DNA of 64,000 nucleotides from Polytrichum commune (lineage: Eukaryota > Streptophyta > Polytrichopsida > Polytrichales > Polytrichaceae). Shown in pieces: positions 24,238 to 33,364 of the stretch. The stretch is from positions 57,533,169 to 57,597,168 of the forward strand of contig OX485806.1 of the NCBI GenBank assembly GCA_950295325.1, in the 5' to 3' direction. Below the pieces are notes generated by a model, which was not told where the DNA came from, made no database searches, and was given only the letters and a program-made list of their open reading frames with translations. How positions within the stretch are numbered: the first letter of the stretch is position 1; each line of letters starts with the position of its first letter. Both the position numbers and the translations under genes were made by a program.

Positions 24238-24876
24238 ATGGAGAACATGTACTACCTATATTGCGGGAGACTCCAACAGGAGATGAATGAGAGACGCAAA
24301 TGGGAGGAAACATTTGGACCACGGAAGCAAGATCGTATAGAGAGAGCAGTGCAACGGAGACTCGAACAGTTTAATCTCCGAGGATTCTACGTGCAGGGAA
24401 GCGAAGGAGGAGAAGAAGAGAACTCAAAGCAACAAGAAGTCTTGGCTTTGGGTAAGTGGCCATGGGATTATCCAAAGTATGATACCAGTCAGACAACTTT
24501 GAAGAAATGGGAAGGAAGCAGGAGATTCCACGATCTCATGTGGGATATGCAGAAGATGTATGAAGATAAGGTCTGGCAATTACACCAAGAAAGAGAAATA
24601 GGATTCACGTACCGGTCACAATTTGAGAGAAACATTGCTGAGTTACCAGAAGAGCTGCAGGCAATAATTTTCTCTAAGGTATGGAATGACGGAAGAGAAG
24701 GAATTAGCGCCTATGTGTTAGGAGCAACGCGACATCGAGGTTACCATTACAAGCAAGAAGGTCTGTTGTACGATTTGTATGTTAGAAAGATATTCTTACC
24801 TCTGTATGGTGGTTTGCATGGTAGTGTGGGGAACTTGAATTTGGGGCAGGAGCAGGAACAAGAAACAAGAACTTAA
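24238..24876 (+). CDS. Element A ORF1, 212-aa protein of unknown function
   Basis: An ATG-initiated frame 90 bp downstream of the PBS, in a different frame from gag (24992). The product is charged and predicted largely helical, with an early Arg/Glu-rich segment (EMNERRKWEETFGPRKQDR) and a Gln/Glu-rich C-terminus. No signal peptide, membrane segment or catalytic motif is visible. Some Tat-lineage plant elements such as Ogre carry an extra ORF between PBS and gag, and the position here matches. It may be expressed from the genomic RNA as first cistron, which would require reinitiation or splicing to reach gag. I do not recognise the fold. A captured host fragment cannot be excluded. Confidence 0.65.
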   Translation: MENMYYLYCGRLQQEMNERRKWEETFGPRKQDRIERAVQRRLEQFNLRGFYVQGSEGGEEENSKQQEVLALGKWPWDYPKYDTSQTTLKKWEGSRRFHDLMWDMQKMYEDKVWQLHQEREIGFTYRSQFERNIAELPEELQAIIFSKVWNDGREGISAYVLGATRHRGYHYKQEGLLYDLYVRKIFLPLYGGLHGSVGNLNLGQEQEQETRT

Positions 24877-24991
24877 ACCAAGTGTCCAAGTAATCATCCA
24901 TAGGCAAACAGGTGAAGTACGGGTGCATTGAGGCGTCAGAGCTGAGAGAGCCGGCCAAGACCATGACCCCGAAACACTCTCAGTAGCGTAC

Positions 24992-27900
24992 ATGGTTGAT
25001 CATGAGGATACATCTAGTACGAGAAGTACATCACCAACTCCTAGAGAACAGGAGGCAGAGAAGAAGCATGTGGAGCGCATGCATTCCAGAGAAGACCGCA
25101 TAAGGCGGACTGAACAACTCAAGAGAGAAAGAGAAGAGAGGTACGCTAGGCGTACAAGACAAAGAACTACAGGAAGTGAAGAGAGCCGATACGCCTCTGA
25201 ACCACCGGCAGTAGGTTCCCACACCCCTAAGCCCAGCCACCATAGAAGTCAAAGTGAAGGAGGAGGTAATGGTGAGACAAGCAAAGGACATGAAGACTTG
25301 GATGAAGAAAACTTGAATCAGGGAGAAAACGAGGAAGATGAGGACGATCTGATAATAGGTACCCCTCTTGGAACCTATGTGTTGAGAACAAAAGGTACAG
25401 GTAAAAACACGGGTACACATACCCCAGTAGATAAAGCGCAGGACAACACCCATCAAGGAAACACGGCCGAGGAAAATCTTTTCAACCCAAGGAGTTGGGA
25501 GAAACTGAAAAGAAATTTTGAAGAACAATTTAGCTTTGAAGACTCCGGCTACTCTGGAGAGAGCACACAAGATAACACGGACCAAGGAGTAAAAAGACCC
25601 ATCAGTCAAGAAGAGTTTGACGACCTACGGAGGAAGTTTGAAGAGAAACTTAAGCAATTCCAAAACCTTGGAATTAACACCGGAGTCAGCCCACCACCAG
25701 CCAAGAGCAACAACCCACCTGGGGTTGGAAGCAACTTACCCAACCCAGTCAACATGGCCGCACAACCCCGAAGAACGAAGGTTCCCTTACCAACCTACAA
25801 GGGTAAGACGGATCCCGATACGTATATGCAAGAGTTCAACAACGTGTGTCTCGCAAATCAAGAAGACACAGACGCGATCAAATTACAACTATTCCCTGTT
25901 ACCTTAAAGAAACGAGCCTTGGAATGGTACTCCCAATTTGGCCCAAACCATTTTCCGGACTGGCCAAGTTTAGGAACTGCCTTCCTTATGAGATTTAGAT
26001 CAAAGAAATCAGAGGGAGAAGTCATTGAAAGCTTAGGCTCCCTCAAGCAAAAGAAAGACGAGACAGTCGAGGAATTTTATGAAAGGGTTATGGTGGAATC
26101 ATCAAAGATTCACCCTCAACCTAGTAATCAATTCAAGAAAGCATGGTTCCTTAATGGGTTGAAAAAGGAATACGCTAAGCACATTGATTTAATGCCGACC
26201 GATGACTTGGATGAAGCAAAAGCATCGGCACGGAAGTTGGAATTAGGACAGATGAGGAAAGGGAGGTTCCTCGATGAGAGTGACAGTGAGGAGTCAAGTG
26301 ATGACTCAGAGGAAGAACGGCGAAAGAAGAAAAAGAAGACAAAGAGTAGAAGAAATAACTCAACCAAAGATGACATCAAGACTCTCAGAGAAGAGATAGA
26401 AGGACTGGCTTTGGGAAGCCGGAAATTCAGAACGGGCATAATTTGTCGGCGATGCCGAAATGAAGGGCACTACGTGCAAGAGTGTCAAATGAAACAATGT
26501 ACGAATTGTAACAGCTTAACCCACAACACTAGCGAGTGTGTTTACGAACGGCATGAATCTCGGAGACCCCGGGATATAAGATATGGGGTAAATCAAATAC
26601 AACCCCAATCCAATCGAAGGCCAGGAGCGATCACTCCTAGGCGAGAAACGAATGACAGAAGGGTTCGGTTTGAACCAAGGATAGAATTCAGAAGAGATGA
26701 AAGGTCCCCATTCAGGGAAGGCGATTACCGGCGGGAGGCGGGAGGCCCCTACCGGGGAAATGAATATCGCAGAGATGAACGGCCCTATTTTAGGCCCAAC
26801 GACAACTACAGAGATGACTTCAGGAGGGAAGGCTACTACCCCTACAAGAGCCAAGATTACCGGAGGGAAGATGGATACCCCTACCAAGGAGGTCCCAGAG
26901 GACCTATCAATCATGAATACAACCGAAGCTTGATGGACAGTACCAACACCAAGGCAGCGCCGAGAACTGGGTACACTGGCGTACCTCAGCGAGATGGCAA
27001 CCCCGACGAGTGTTTTTACTGTCATCAAAAGGGACACCGGAAGACGGACTGTCCGCACTTTATCAAACACCAACAGGAGTTGAGTGGATTCAGGAATGCT
27101 AAGCCAGCCGTGGGAGCCAACGTGGTGTCCCCTGCTGTGTGTGTGATGACAAGAGCCCAACGGGCTGCGGCCGAGGGAGGCAAGGAAGATAGCGAAAGTG
27201 ACGATAGTGATGATGATGACGATTCGAGCAGTGGCAGCTCTGAGGAGCAGGAAGACCACCAACAAAGAGATGAGAATTCTGATGAAGAGAAAGATGTTGT
27301 GCGTGAGCCGGACGCACACCCCGATGAAGACAAAGAGGTGTTCAAGCAAGATGAACACGTTGATGATAAGGAAAAAGAAAGGCCGATAGGAGCCAACAGC
27401 GATGAATGGGAAGCTGATAGGAGAGTCCACCGGGAGGTGAGTAAAACTATCACGGAAATACAGGAGGAAGAGGGTGAAGCTCTACCCACGCCAGAAGAGT
27501 TCGCACCTTGGTACCCAGAAGAAGGAGAGGCAAGGAAGCCTAAAGAACGGAGCCCCGAGAAAGGAGGCGCCCCAAAGACTACCCAGGCAAGGGTAGATGA
27601 GATTCTAGAGAATGTGATGAATCACACAAGAGCCAACATTTCAATAGGGCAACTACTAGAGATAGCCCCCTATTGTAGGAAACGGGTAATGGCTGCCCTT
27701 ACCAGCCAAGAAGGAACGTCTGAGAAACCGACACCTACATACCAAGTGACAGCAAAGGCATTCGACGAAGAAATGCCCATGATATCAGTGATTGTGAAGA
27801 ACAAGAGGATTCCGGATGCTTTGATTGATGGTGGATCAGGAGTGAACATCATCACTGATACATTGAGAAGGAAATTGGGGCTCAAAAAGATAGAGCCTGC

Positions 27901-30900
27901 ACCATTCACTATAAAAATGGCTGACCAAAGAAAGGTCATGCCCAAGGGAATCATCCGAGACGTACGACTGGATGTCGGCGGCATCGTGATTGGAACGACA
28001 CTCACCGTCATAGACATGGTGAGTACCGAAGACAGTTACTCCCTTTTGCTAGGGAGGCCATGGTTAAAAGAGGCCCAAGCACAACATGATTGGCCCCTCA
28101 ACAAATTGACCTTAACGCAGGGTGGAAACAAGGTGGAGATAAGCACCCAACGAACACCGGCACTACCACCGGCCAAGAGACCCTTAAATTGGGAAGACTA
28201 TGACTGGGAAATGGGATTGTCCGATGAAGAAGAAGCGATAGTCTATGAAGCTTTCCCAGAACTGCTACCCATGGGGAACTTTGATTTGAAAAGCTTGAAG
28301 AAGCTAAGAGAACCAAGCTGCAACACAGTGAAGATTGATACTCACCACGAGCCAGGAAAACCTGGATCACGAAAAGGTGAAACCGAGAAACCTCGGTCAA
28401 GAAAAGCAACGAAGAAAGAACAAGAAGCTATGGAAGAGAAACCGGTATATCCCTCCCAGTTTTACAAAGCAAAAGAAGGAGAGATGGAGATTGATCGCAC
28501 CCCTGCCTCAGAAGCCGTCAAAGGGAAGAAGATAGCGGGGTGGACAGTTGAAGATGAAGACTTAGTAAAGACTTTAAACTTAGGAACTCCGGAAGAGCCT
28601 AAGTTAGTCAAGATAGCGAAAGACTTGGGAGAATACGAAGCAAAAGTGAAAGAGCTACTTCTAAATTTCAAGGATGTGTTTGCTTTCACCTACAAGGACA
28701 TGAAGGGAATACCCCCTCATGTGTGCGAGCATAAGATTGAGCTACAGCCGGAAGCCAAGCCGATACGACAAATGCGTTATAGGATGAACCCCAATTACGC
28801 AGCCAAGGTGAAAGAAGAGATAGACAAGTACTTGGAGGCAGGATTCATATATCCCGTGGATAAAACCGAATGGCTGTCACCAATCGTGATTGTACCCAAA
28901 AAGAATGGGAAACTGCGAGTGTGTGTCGACTATCGAAAACTGAATGCAGTCACAAAGGTGGACCCTTTTCCATTACCATTTACAGAATCCATCTTGGAAG
29001 CGGTTGCAGGACACGAAATGTACACGCTAATGGACGGGTACAGTGGCTACAACCAAATCATGATCGCCTTAGAAGATCAGCTGAAGACGTCTTTCATCAC
29101 CGAATACGGAGCGTTTGCGTACAGGGTGATGCCTTTTGGATTAATGTGTGCACCAGCCACCTTCCAAAGGGGCATGATGAAGATATTTGCCGACTACCTC
29201 GACAAATTCATGAAGGTGTTTTTGGATGACTTTACAGTTTACGGAACCAAAGAAGACCACATTGAGCATTTGGAAAAATGTCTCATTAAGTGCCGCGAAA
29301 ATGGAGTAAGCCTAAATCCAGATAAGTGTTTTTTCTGCGTTAATTCAGGGAGACTCTTAGGGCACGTGGTATGCAAAGAAGGATTGTTGGTGGATCCGAA
29401 GAAGGTGGAAGTTATCAAAGGATTACCTCCACCAACCACCGTACGAGGAATTCGGAGTTTTCTAGGCCAAGCTACATACCATCGGAAATTCATATGGATG
29501 TATGCTGAGATCACTCGGCCTTTGTACTTACTACTCAAGAAAGGAGAGAAGTACATTTGGACAAAATCTTGTCAAGAGGCCTTCGAAGAAGTGAAGAAAA
29601 TGTTAACAACTACACCCATTTTGGTAACTCCCAATTGGACCATGGAATTCCACGTACACTGCGATGCCTCGAACATTGCAATTGGAGCCGTTTTGGCTCA
29701 GAACATACACAGGGATAGAGATTCCCCAATTCATTACGCTAGTCGACTTTTAAACAGTGCGGAGAATAACTATAGTACGACGGAGCGTGAAGCCCTAGCA
29801 ATGATCTACTCAGTGGGCAAATTCAGACACTATTTGCTAGCAAACCATTTCGTGTTCTACGTGGACCATCAAGCCCTGCTATACTTGGTCAATCGACCAG
29901 TGGTGTCCGGGCGAATCGCGAGATGGATGTTGTTACTTCAAGAGTACGATTTTGAAGTAGTTTATAAGCCTGGTAGGAGCCATGTAATGGCTGACCACCT
30001 ATCAAGGATAGAAAGCGGAGAAGACCCCTCAGGGGTACAAGACCAGTTTCCGGACGCAAGTTTATTCATGGTTCACGTGCAACCATTCGAAGACTGGCGA
30101 GCACCTTTCATTGAGTACCTTACCCACGGAAGATTGTTGTCAGCTCTAGCTACCCCACGAGAACAAAACAAGATCAGGCAACTGAGTGAGCCCTTCGTCC
30201 TAGACGACGCAAAGCTCAAGCGAGTCAGTATCTCCGGCAAGATACATGAGTGTATAGCCGGGGACATCATTGAAGAAGTCATAAGCGAAGCCCATGAGCA
30301 AGATGGGATACATTACAATCTAACTTCAACATGGCATTACATACTACGCACCCCATATTGGTGGCCTACTCGACGAAGAGACGTACTGGAATACTGTCAA
30401 GAATGTCCGGTATGTAAGGTTGTTGACCAAGGAAACGAAACCGGGAATATTACCCCACAAGATTCAGAGGACGACGACGATCCACTCCCTGTACAACCTT
30501 TGGAAGCGCAAGAAGACATGACAGGAAAAGCAGAATCGGATTGGACAACACCATATGTCCAATACCTAACTTGTCTAACACACGGAACCCCCTGGGTGAG
30601 TTCCCTACCCAAAGAAGAAAGAAGATTGGTAGTGTACCGAAGCAAATTTTTCATACTCATTGAAGGGGAGTTACATCGCATGTTTCATAACGGCATTACC
30701 AAGAAATGTATGCCTGGAAGATATGTGAGGAGTTACATCAAGACCCTCCATATACGAGAAAATCAACATCTTTCAGTAAATGCCACCAGGAAATTAGTTC
30801 TACAAGGGCCGTATTGGTGGCCAACTATCACGGAAGATGTCTCACTACTCATCACACTATGCATCGAGTGCGAAGAGCATGGAGAAGAGTTACACACAGA

Positions 30901-33364
30901 AGCAAGCTCTTCGGAACCGGGTAACGGGGCGGACATTATACCATACAAAGAAACTTTTAACGATTGGAGAACACCTCTAGTCGAATATCTGGCGCATGGA
31001 AGACTCAAAATGGACATGGAAACTCAAAGAGGGCAGCGGGAAACCATACGAGAGAGCGAAATTTTCACTTTGGAAAAGGGAAAACTTCGAAAACTGGAGA
31101 AGAATGGAATGGCTAAAATTTGCATCGCTGGTTACCAAATAAAGCATTGGATAGGGAAAATGCACATACACCAGCAGAGACACTTAGACGACCAACAAAC
31201 TTGGCTTCGATGCTTGCAAGGGAATCGGTGGTGGCCCACGATGGGGCTGTGTGACATACAAATCTACATTATGTACGACTGCCCGTCTTGTCGAAGAAGA
31301 TTTCGAGGCCCGCTCCATAACATAATTTGCGGGTCCGTCATCGTACAAACACCTGACAACAAGGATTGGAGGAGGTTGTTAATAGAATACCTCACATACG
31401 GGTACTTGAAAGGACCCCACATCTCGAAGAATCAATACAAAAGGATAACTCGACAAAGCCAAAAATATTTCATTGAAGAAGGAAAACTAAAGAGGATATT
31501 CTCGGATGGAGACGTGAAGATATGTATTGCGGGACGGGAAATCAACAAATACCTGCAAGAATTACATGTTACGGAATCCGGGGAACATCTTAGCGAAGAG
31601 ATAATGTGGCACCTAATCATGTTTGGGCCATATTGGTGGCCCACATGCGGAGCCGACATTAACAGCTTATGCCGTCGGAAATGTACGGTATGCAGCAACC
31701 AAGCAGAGTTTTCAAAAGACCCGAAGACACCATCACCTCTGGACCGGAAAGACCTACTAAGAGGGGTTGCTGCAGATTGGAGACGTCCTTACATGGAGTA
31801 CCTAACATGCAAGGAGATCTTCGACCAAACCCTACCACCAGAGGTAAAAAGGACGGTAACCCAAAGCCAGAAGTACTTTGTGTTCAGCAACGGCACGTTA
31901 CAACGGATACGCAAAGGAGGAAAAGGTAACCAAGTTTGTATCCCCGAGACTCAAGTTCCCAGGTACCTAGCCAAGGTACATGGGGAAAGCGAACCCCACT
32001 TGGCTGCCATAGAAACATGGAAGGCCGTGGCCACAGGAGCGTACTGGTGGCCGACATGGGGAAATGACGTGTGCAACCATTTAAGATACTGCAAAACTTG
32101 CAGAGGAACGGAGACACCAAAGGAATGCCCCAGGGAAAATCAAAACTCATCTTCACCAAAACCAACACCTAAGCCAGATTGGAGACAACCAATCACACAA
32201 CGACTAAAGAGCTTTGAGGAGTTAAACCACGTTGGTACACATGAAGAGTTGGGATTACTCAGCCTTAACACCGAGACGTATTTCATAGCCGAAGATGGGT
32301 TGAAATATCGATTACCAAATGAGGAAGTTAAGATGTGCGTGGCCAAAGAAGACGCCAAGGATTGGGTGAAGAGGATACATGAATATCAAATACCGCATCT
32401 AACGAGAAAAGAAGTACTCGCACAAGTACACAAAGGCCCATATTGGTGGCCCACCATTTCTTCAGATATAAACCACTTAATTGACGAATGTAAACCATGT
32501 CAGATCACTGCAACGTCAGGCCTTAAAATCGAGAACTACGGGACTATCTTCCTCCAGAATCAGAAGACACATGATTGGAGAGGACCAATCATTCAATACC
32601 TCAAAAACCCAATGGAACTAAGCGACTTCGCCTTTCATGAAGAGTTGGGTACCTTACGGACGGAATTACCTCATTACTTTCTAAAGAAAGGAAAGTTAAA
32701 GCGAAGTTTTGCAAATGGGCAAACGAGACTGTGCATCTCTCAAGAAAGAGGAATCGAATGGTTGACAACCATTCACAATCAACGGTACCCTCATCTTTCA
32801 ATGGATGAAATGATTTTACAAGTCACCCAAGGGCCTTATTGGTGGCCCACAATTCCTCCGGACATTGACCATCTATGCAAGAAGTGTAGAGTTTGTTGGT
32901 CCAATGAAACCCCGGAGCATGTTGTTGACTGCAAAACTGTCACGATCAAGGACAAAGAAGAACCGGACTGGAGAATACCTTTCATCGATTACCTAACACA
33001 CGGGAGGCTGACCACGGAAGCCTCAACCACACAGCGACAACAAATCGCCATACGAAGTCGTCCATACATGCTAAACCACAACAGGACTTTGATAAAAGAA
33101 GGGCCCGATGGTATTCGGAGGACATGCGTAGCTGGACCAATAACTACAGCCATTATCGCAGAAGCTCATGAAGGAATAGCTGGAGGGCACTTTTCAGCCA
33201 ACATCACCTTACACAAGGTTTTAACTGCCTTGTATTGGTGGCCCTCCATGAAGAAAGATGTCCATCTTTATTGCACTCAATGTGATATCTGTCAAAGGGT
33301 TGGCCCAAAAATCTCAACCAATCTCCAACCCTTACATCCCACAATGCCCACAGAGGTATTTTAG
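24992..33364 (+). CDS. gag-pol: Element A Gag-protease-RT-RNase H polyprotein with eight H2C2 modules
   Basis: 2,790 codons from the ATG at 24992 to a TAG at 33362-33364. Order: charged N-terminus; Gag domain (~264-415); three CCHC knuckles (C at 485, ~504, 674); Asp/Ser/Glu-rich linker; aspartic protease with DGGS (D946) and LLGRPWL (~1018); RT with the FLDDF active site (D1412-1413); RNase H (D1558, later TEREAL and VDHQAL). There follow eight tandem H2C2 zinc modules starting with DW at residues 1701, 1850, 1991, 2125, 2262, 2396, 2528 and 2659. Normal gypsy polyproteins have one H2C2 module directly before the integrase core. The reading frame continues past the TAG into the core (33365-34927). 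The extra ~960 residues account for the unusual length. No second, archaeal-type RNase H was seen. Confidence 0.93.
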   Translation: MVDHEDTSSTRSTSPTPREQEAEKKHVERMHSREDRIRRTEQLKREREERYARRTRQRTTGSEESRYASEPPAVGSHTPKPSHHRSQSEGGGNGETSKGHEDLDEENLNQGENEEDEDDLIIGTPLGTYVLRTKGTGKNTGTHTPVDKAQDNTHQGNTAEENLFNPRSWEKLKRNFEEQFSFEDSGYSGESTQDNTDQGVKRPISQEEFDDLRRKFEEKLKQFQNLGINTGVSPPPAKSNNPPGVGSNLPNPVNMAAQPRRTKVPLPTYKGKTDPDTYMQEFNNVCLANQEDTDAIKLQLFPVTLKKRALEWYSQFGPNHFPDWPSLGTAFLMRFRSKKSEGEVIESLGSLKQKKDETVEEFYERVMVESSKIHPQPSNQFKKAWFLNGLKKEYAKHIDLMPTDDLDEAKASARKLELGQMRKGRFLDESDSEESSDDSEEERRKKKKKTKSRRNNSTKDDIKTLREEIEGLALGSRKFRTGIICRRCRNEGHYVQECQMKQCTNCNSLTHNTSECVYERHESRRPRDIRYGVNQIQPQSNRRPGAITPRRETNDRRVRFEPRIEFRRDERSPFREGDYRREAGGPYRGNEYRRDERPYFRPNDNYRDDFRREGYYPYKSQDYRREDGYPYQGGPRGPINHEYNRSLMDSTNTKAAPRTGYTGVPQRDGNPDECFYCHQKGHRKTDCPHFIKHQQELSGFRNAKPAVGANVVSPAVCVMTRAQRAAAEGGKEDSESDDSDDDDDSSSGSSEEQEDHQQRDENSDEEKDVVREPDAHPDEDKEVFKQDEHVDDKEKERPIGANSDEWEADRRVHREVSKTITEIQEEEGEALPTPEEFAPWYPEEGEARKPKERSPEKGGAPKTTQARVDEILENVMNHTRANISIGQLLEIAPYCRKRVMAALTSQEGTSEKPTPTYQVTAKAFDEEMPMISVIVKNKRIPDALIDGGSGVNIITDTLRRKLGLKKIEPAPFTIKMADQRKVMPKGIIRDVRLDVGGIVIGTTLTVIDMVSTEDSYSLLLGRPWLKEAQAQHDWPLNKLTLTQGGNKVEISTQRTPALPPAKRPLNWEDYDWEMGLSDEEEAIVYEAFPELLPMGNFDLKSLKKLREPSCNTVKIDTHHEPGKPGSRKGETEKPRSRKATKKEQEAMEEKPVYPSQFYKAKEGEMEIDRTPASEAVKGKKIAGWTVEDEDLVKTLNLGTPEEPKLVKIAKDLGEYEAKVKELLLNFKDVFAFTYKDMKGIPPHVCEHKIELQPEAKPIRQMRYRMNPNYAAKVKEEIDKYLEAGFIYPVDKTEWLSPIVIVPKKNGKLRVCVDYRKLNAVTKVDPFPLPFTESILEAVAGHEMYTLMDGYSGYNQIMIALEDQLKTSFITEYGAFAYRVMPFGLMCAPATFQRGMMKIFADYLDKFMKVFLDDFTVYGTKEDHIEHLEKCLIKCRENGVSLNPDKCFFCVNSGRLLGHVVCKEGLLVDPKKVEVIKGLPPPTTVRGIRSFLGQATYHRKFIWMYAEITRPLYLLLKKGEKYIWTKSCQEAFEEVKKMLTTTPILVTPNWTMEFHVHCDASNIAIGAVLAQNIHRDRDSPIHYASRLLNSAENNYSTTEREALAMIYSVGKFRHYLLANHFVFYVDHQALLYLVNRPVVSGRIARWMLLLQEYDFEVVYKPGRSHVMADHLSRIESGEDPSGVQDQFPDASLFMVHVQPFEDWRAPFIEYLTHGRLLSALATPREQNKIRQLSEPFVLDDAKLKRVSISGKIHECIAGDIIEEVISEAHEQDGIHYNLTSTWHYILRTPYWWPTRRRDVLEYCQECPVCKVVDQGNETGNITPQDSEDDDDPLPVQPLEAQEDMTGKAESDWTTPYVQYLTCLTHGTPWVSSLPKEERRLVVYRSKFFILIEGELHRMFHNGITKKCMPGRYVRSYIKTLHIRENQHLSVNATRKLVLQGPYWWPTITEDVSLLITLCIECEEHGEELHTEASSSEPGNGADIIPYKETFNDWRTPLVEYLAHGRLKMDMETQRGQRETIRESEIFTLEKGKLRKLEKNGMAKICIAGYQIKHWIGKMHIHQQRHLDDQQTWLRCLQGNRWWPTMGLCDIQIYIMYDCPSCRRRFRGPLHNIICGSVIVQTPDNKDWRRLLIEYLTYGYLKGPHISKNQYKRITRQSQKYFIEEGKLKRIFSDGDVKICIAGREINKYLQELHVTESGEHLSEEIMWHLIMFGPYWWPTCGADINSLCRRKCTVCSNQAEFSKDPKTPSPLDRKDLLRGVAADWRRPYMEYLTCKEIFDQTLPPEVKRTVTQSQKYFVFSNGTLQRIRKGGKGNQVCIPETQVPRYLAKVHGESEPHLAAIETWKAVATGAYWWPTWGNDVCNHLRYCKTCRGTETPKECPRENQNSSSPKPTPKPDWRQPITQRLKSFEELNHVGTHEELGLLSLNTETYFIAEDGLKYRLPNEEVKMCVAKEDAKDWVKRIHEYQIPHLTRKEVLAQVHKGPYWWPTISSDINHLIDECKPCQITATSGLKIENYGTIFLQNQKTHDWRGPIIQYLKNPMELSDFAFHEELGTLRTELPHYFLKKGKLKRSFANGQTRLCISQERGIEWLTTIHNQRYPHLSMDEMILQVTQGPYWWPTIPPDIDHLCKKCRVCWSNETPEHVVDCKTVTIKDKEEPDWRIPFIDYLTHGRLTTEASTTQRQQIAIRSRPYMLNHNRTLIKEGPDGIRRTCVAGPITTAIIAEAHEGIAGGHFSANITLHKVLTALYWWPSMKKDVHLYCTQCDICQRVGPKISTNLQPLHPTMPTEVF
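30092..33292 (+). repeat. Array of eight integrase-type H2C2 modules
   Basis: Each unit is 131-149 residues: DWR-x-P-x3-YL near its start, a variable ~50-residue part ending in a C-I/V-A-like strand, His-x5-7-His, then a YWWPT (or RWWPT/YWWPS) block, then Cys-x2-Cys. Approximate unit ends: 30418, 30871, 31291, 31693, 32101, 32500, 32896 and 33292. All eight retain both His and both Cys although the rest is highly diverged. Only module 8 (IAGGHFSANITLHK...CTQCDIC) looks canonical and adjoins the integrase core. Element B has a single module at the equivalent place. Confidence 0.93.

Noticed and set aside
25031-32801. Antisense frames opposite gag-pol, up to 304 codons (e.g. 27430-26516, 25609-25031)
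   Set aside because: They mirror the charged or low-complexity sense coding sequence and contain no recognisable domain.
30000-33360. A second, archaeal-type RNase H in Element A as in some Tat elements
   Set aside because: The whole stretch after the first RNase H is accounted for by the eight H2C2 modules; no second RNase H catalytic pattern was seen.
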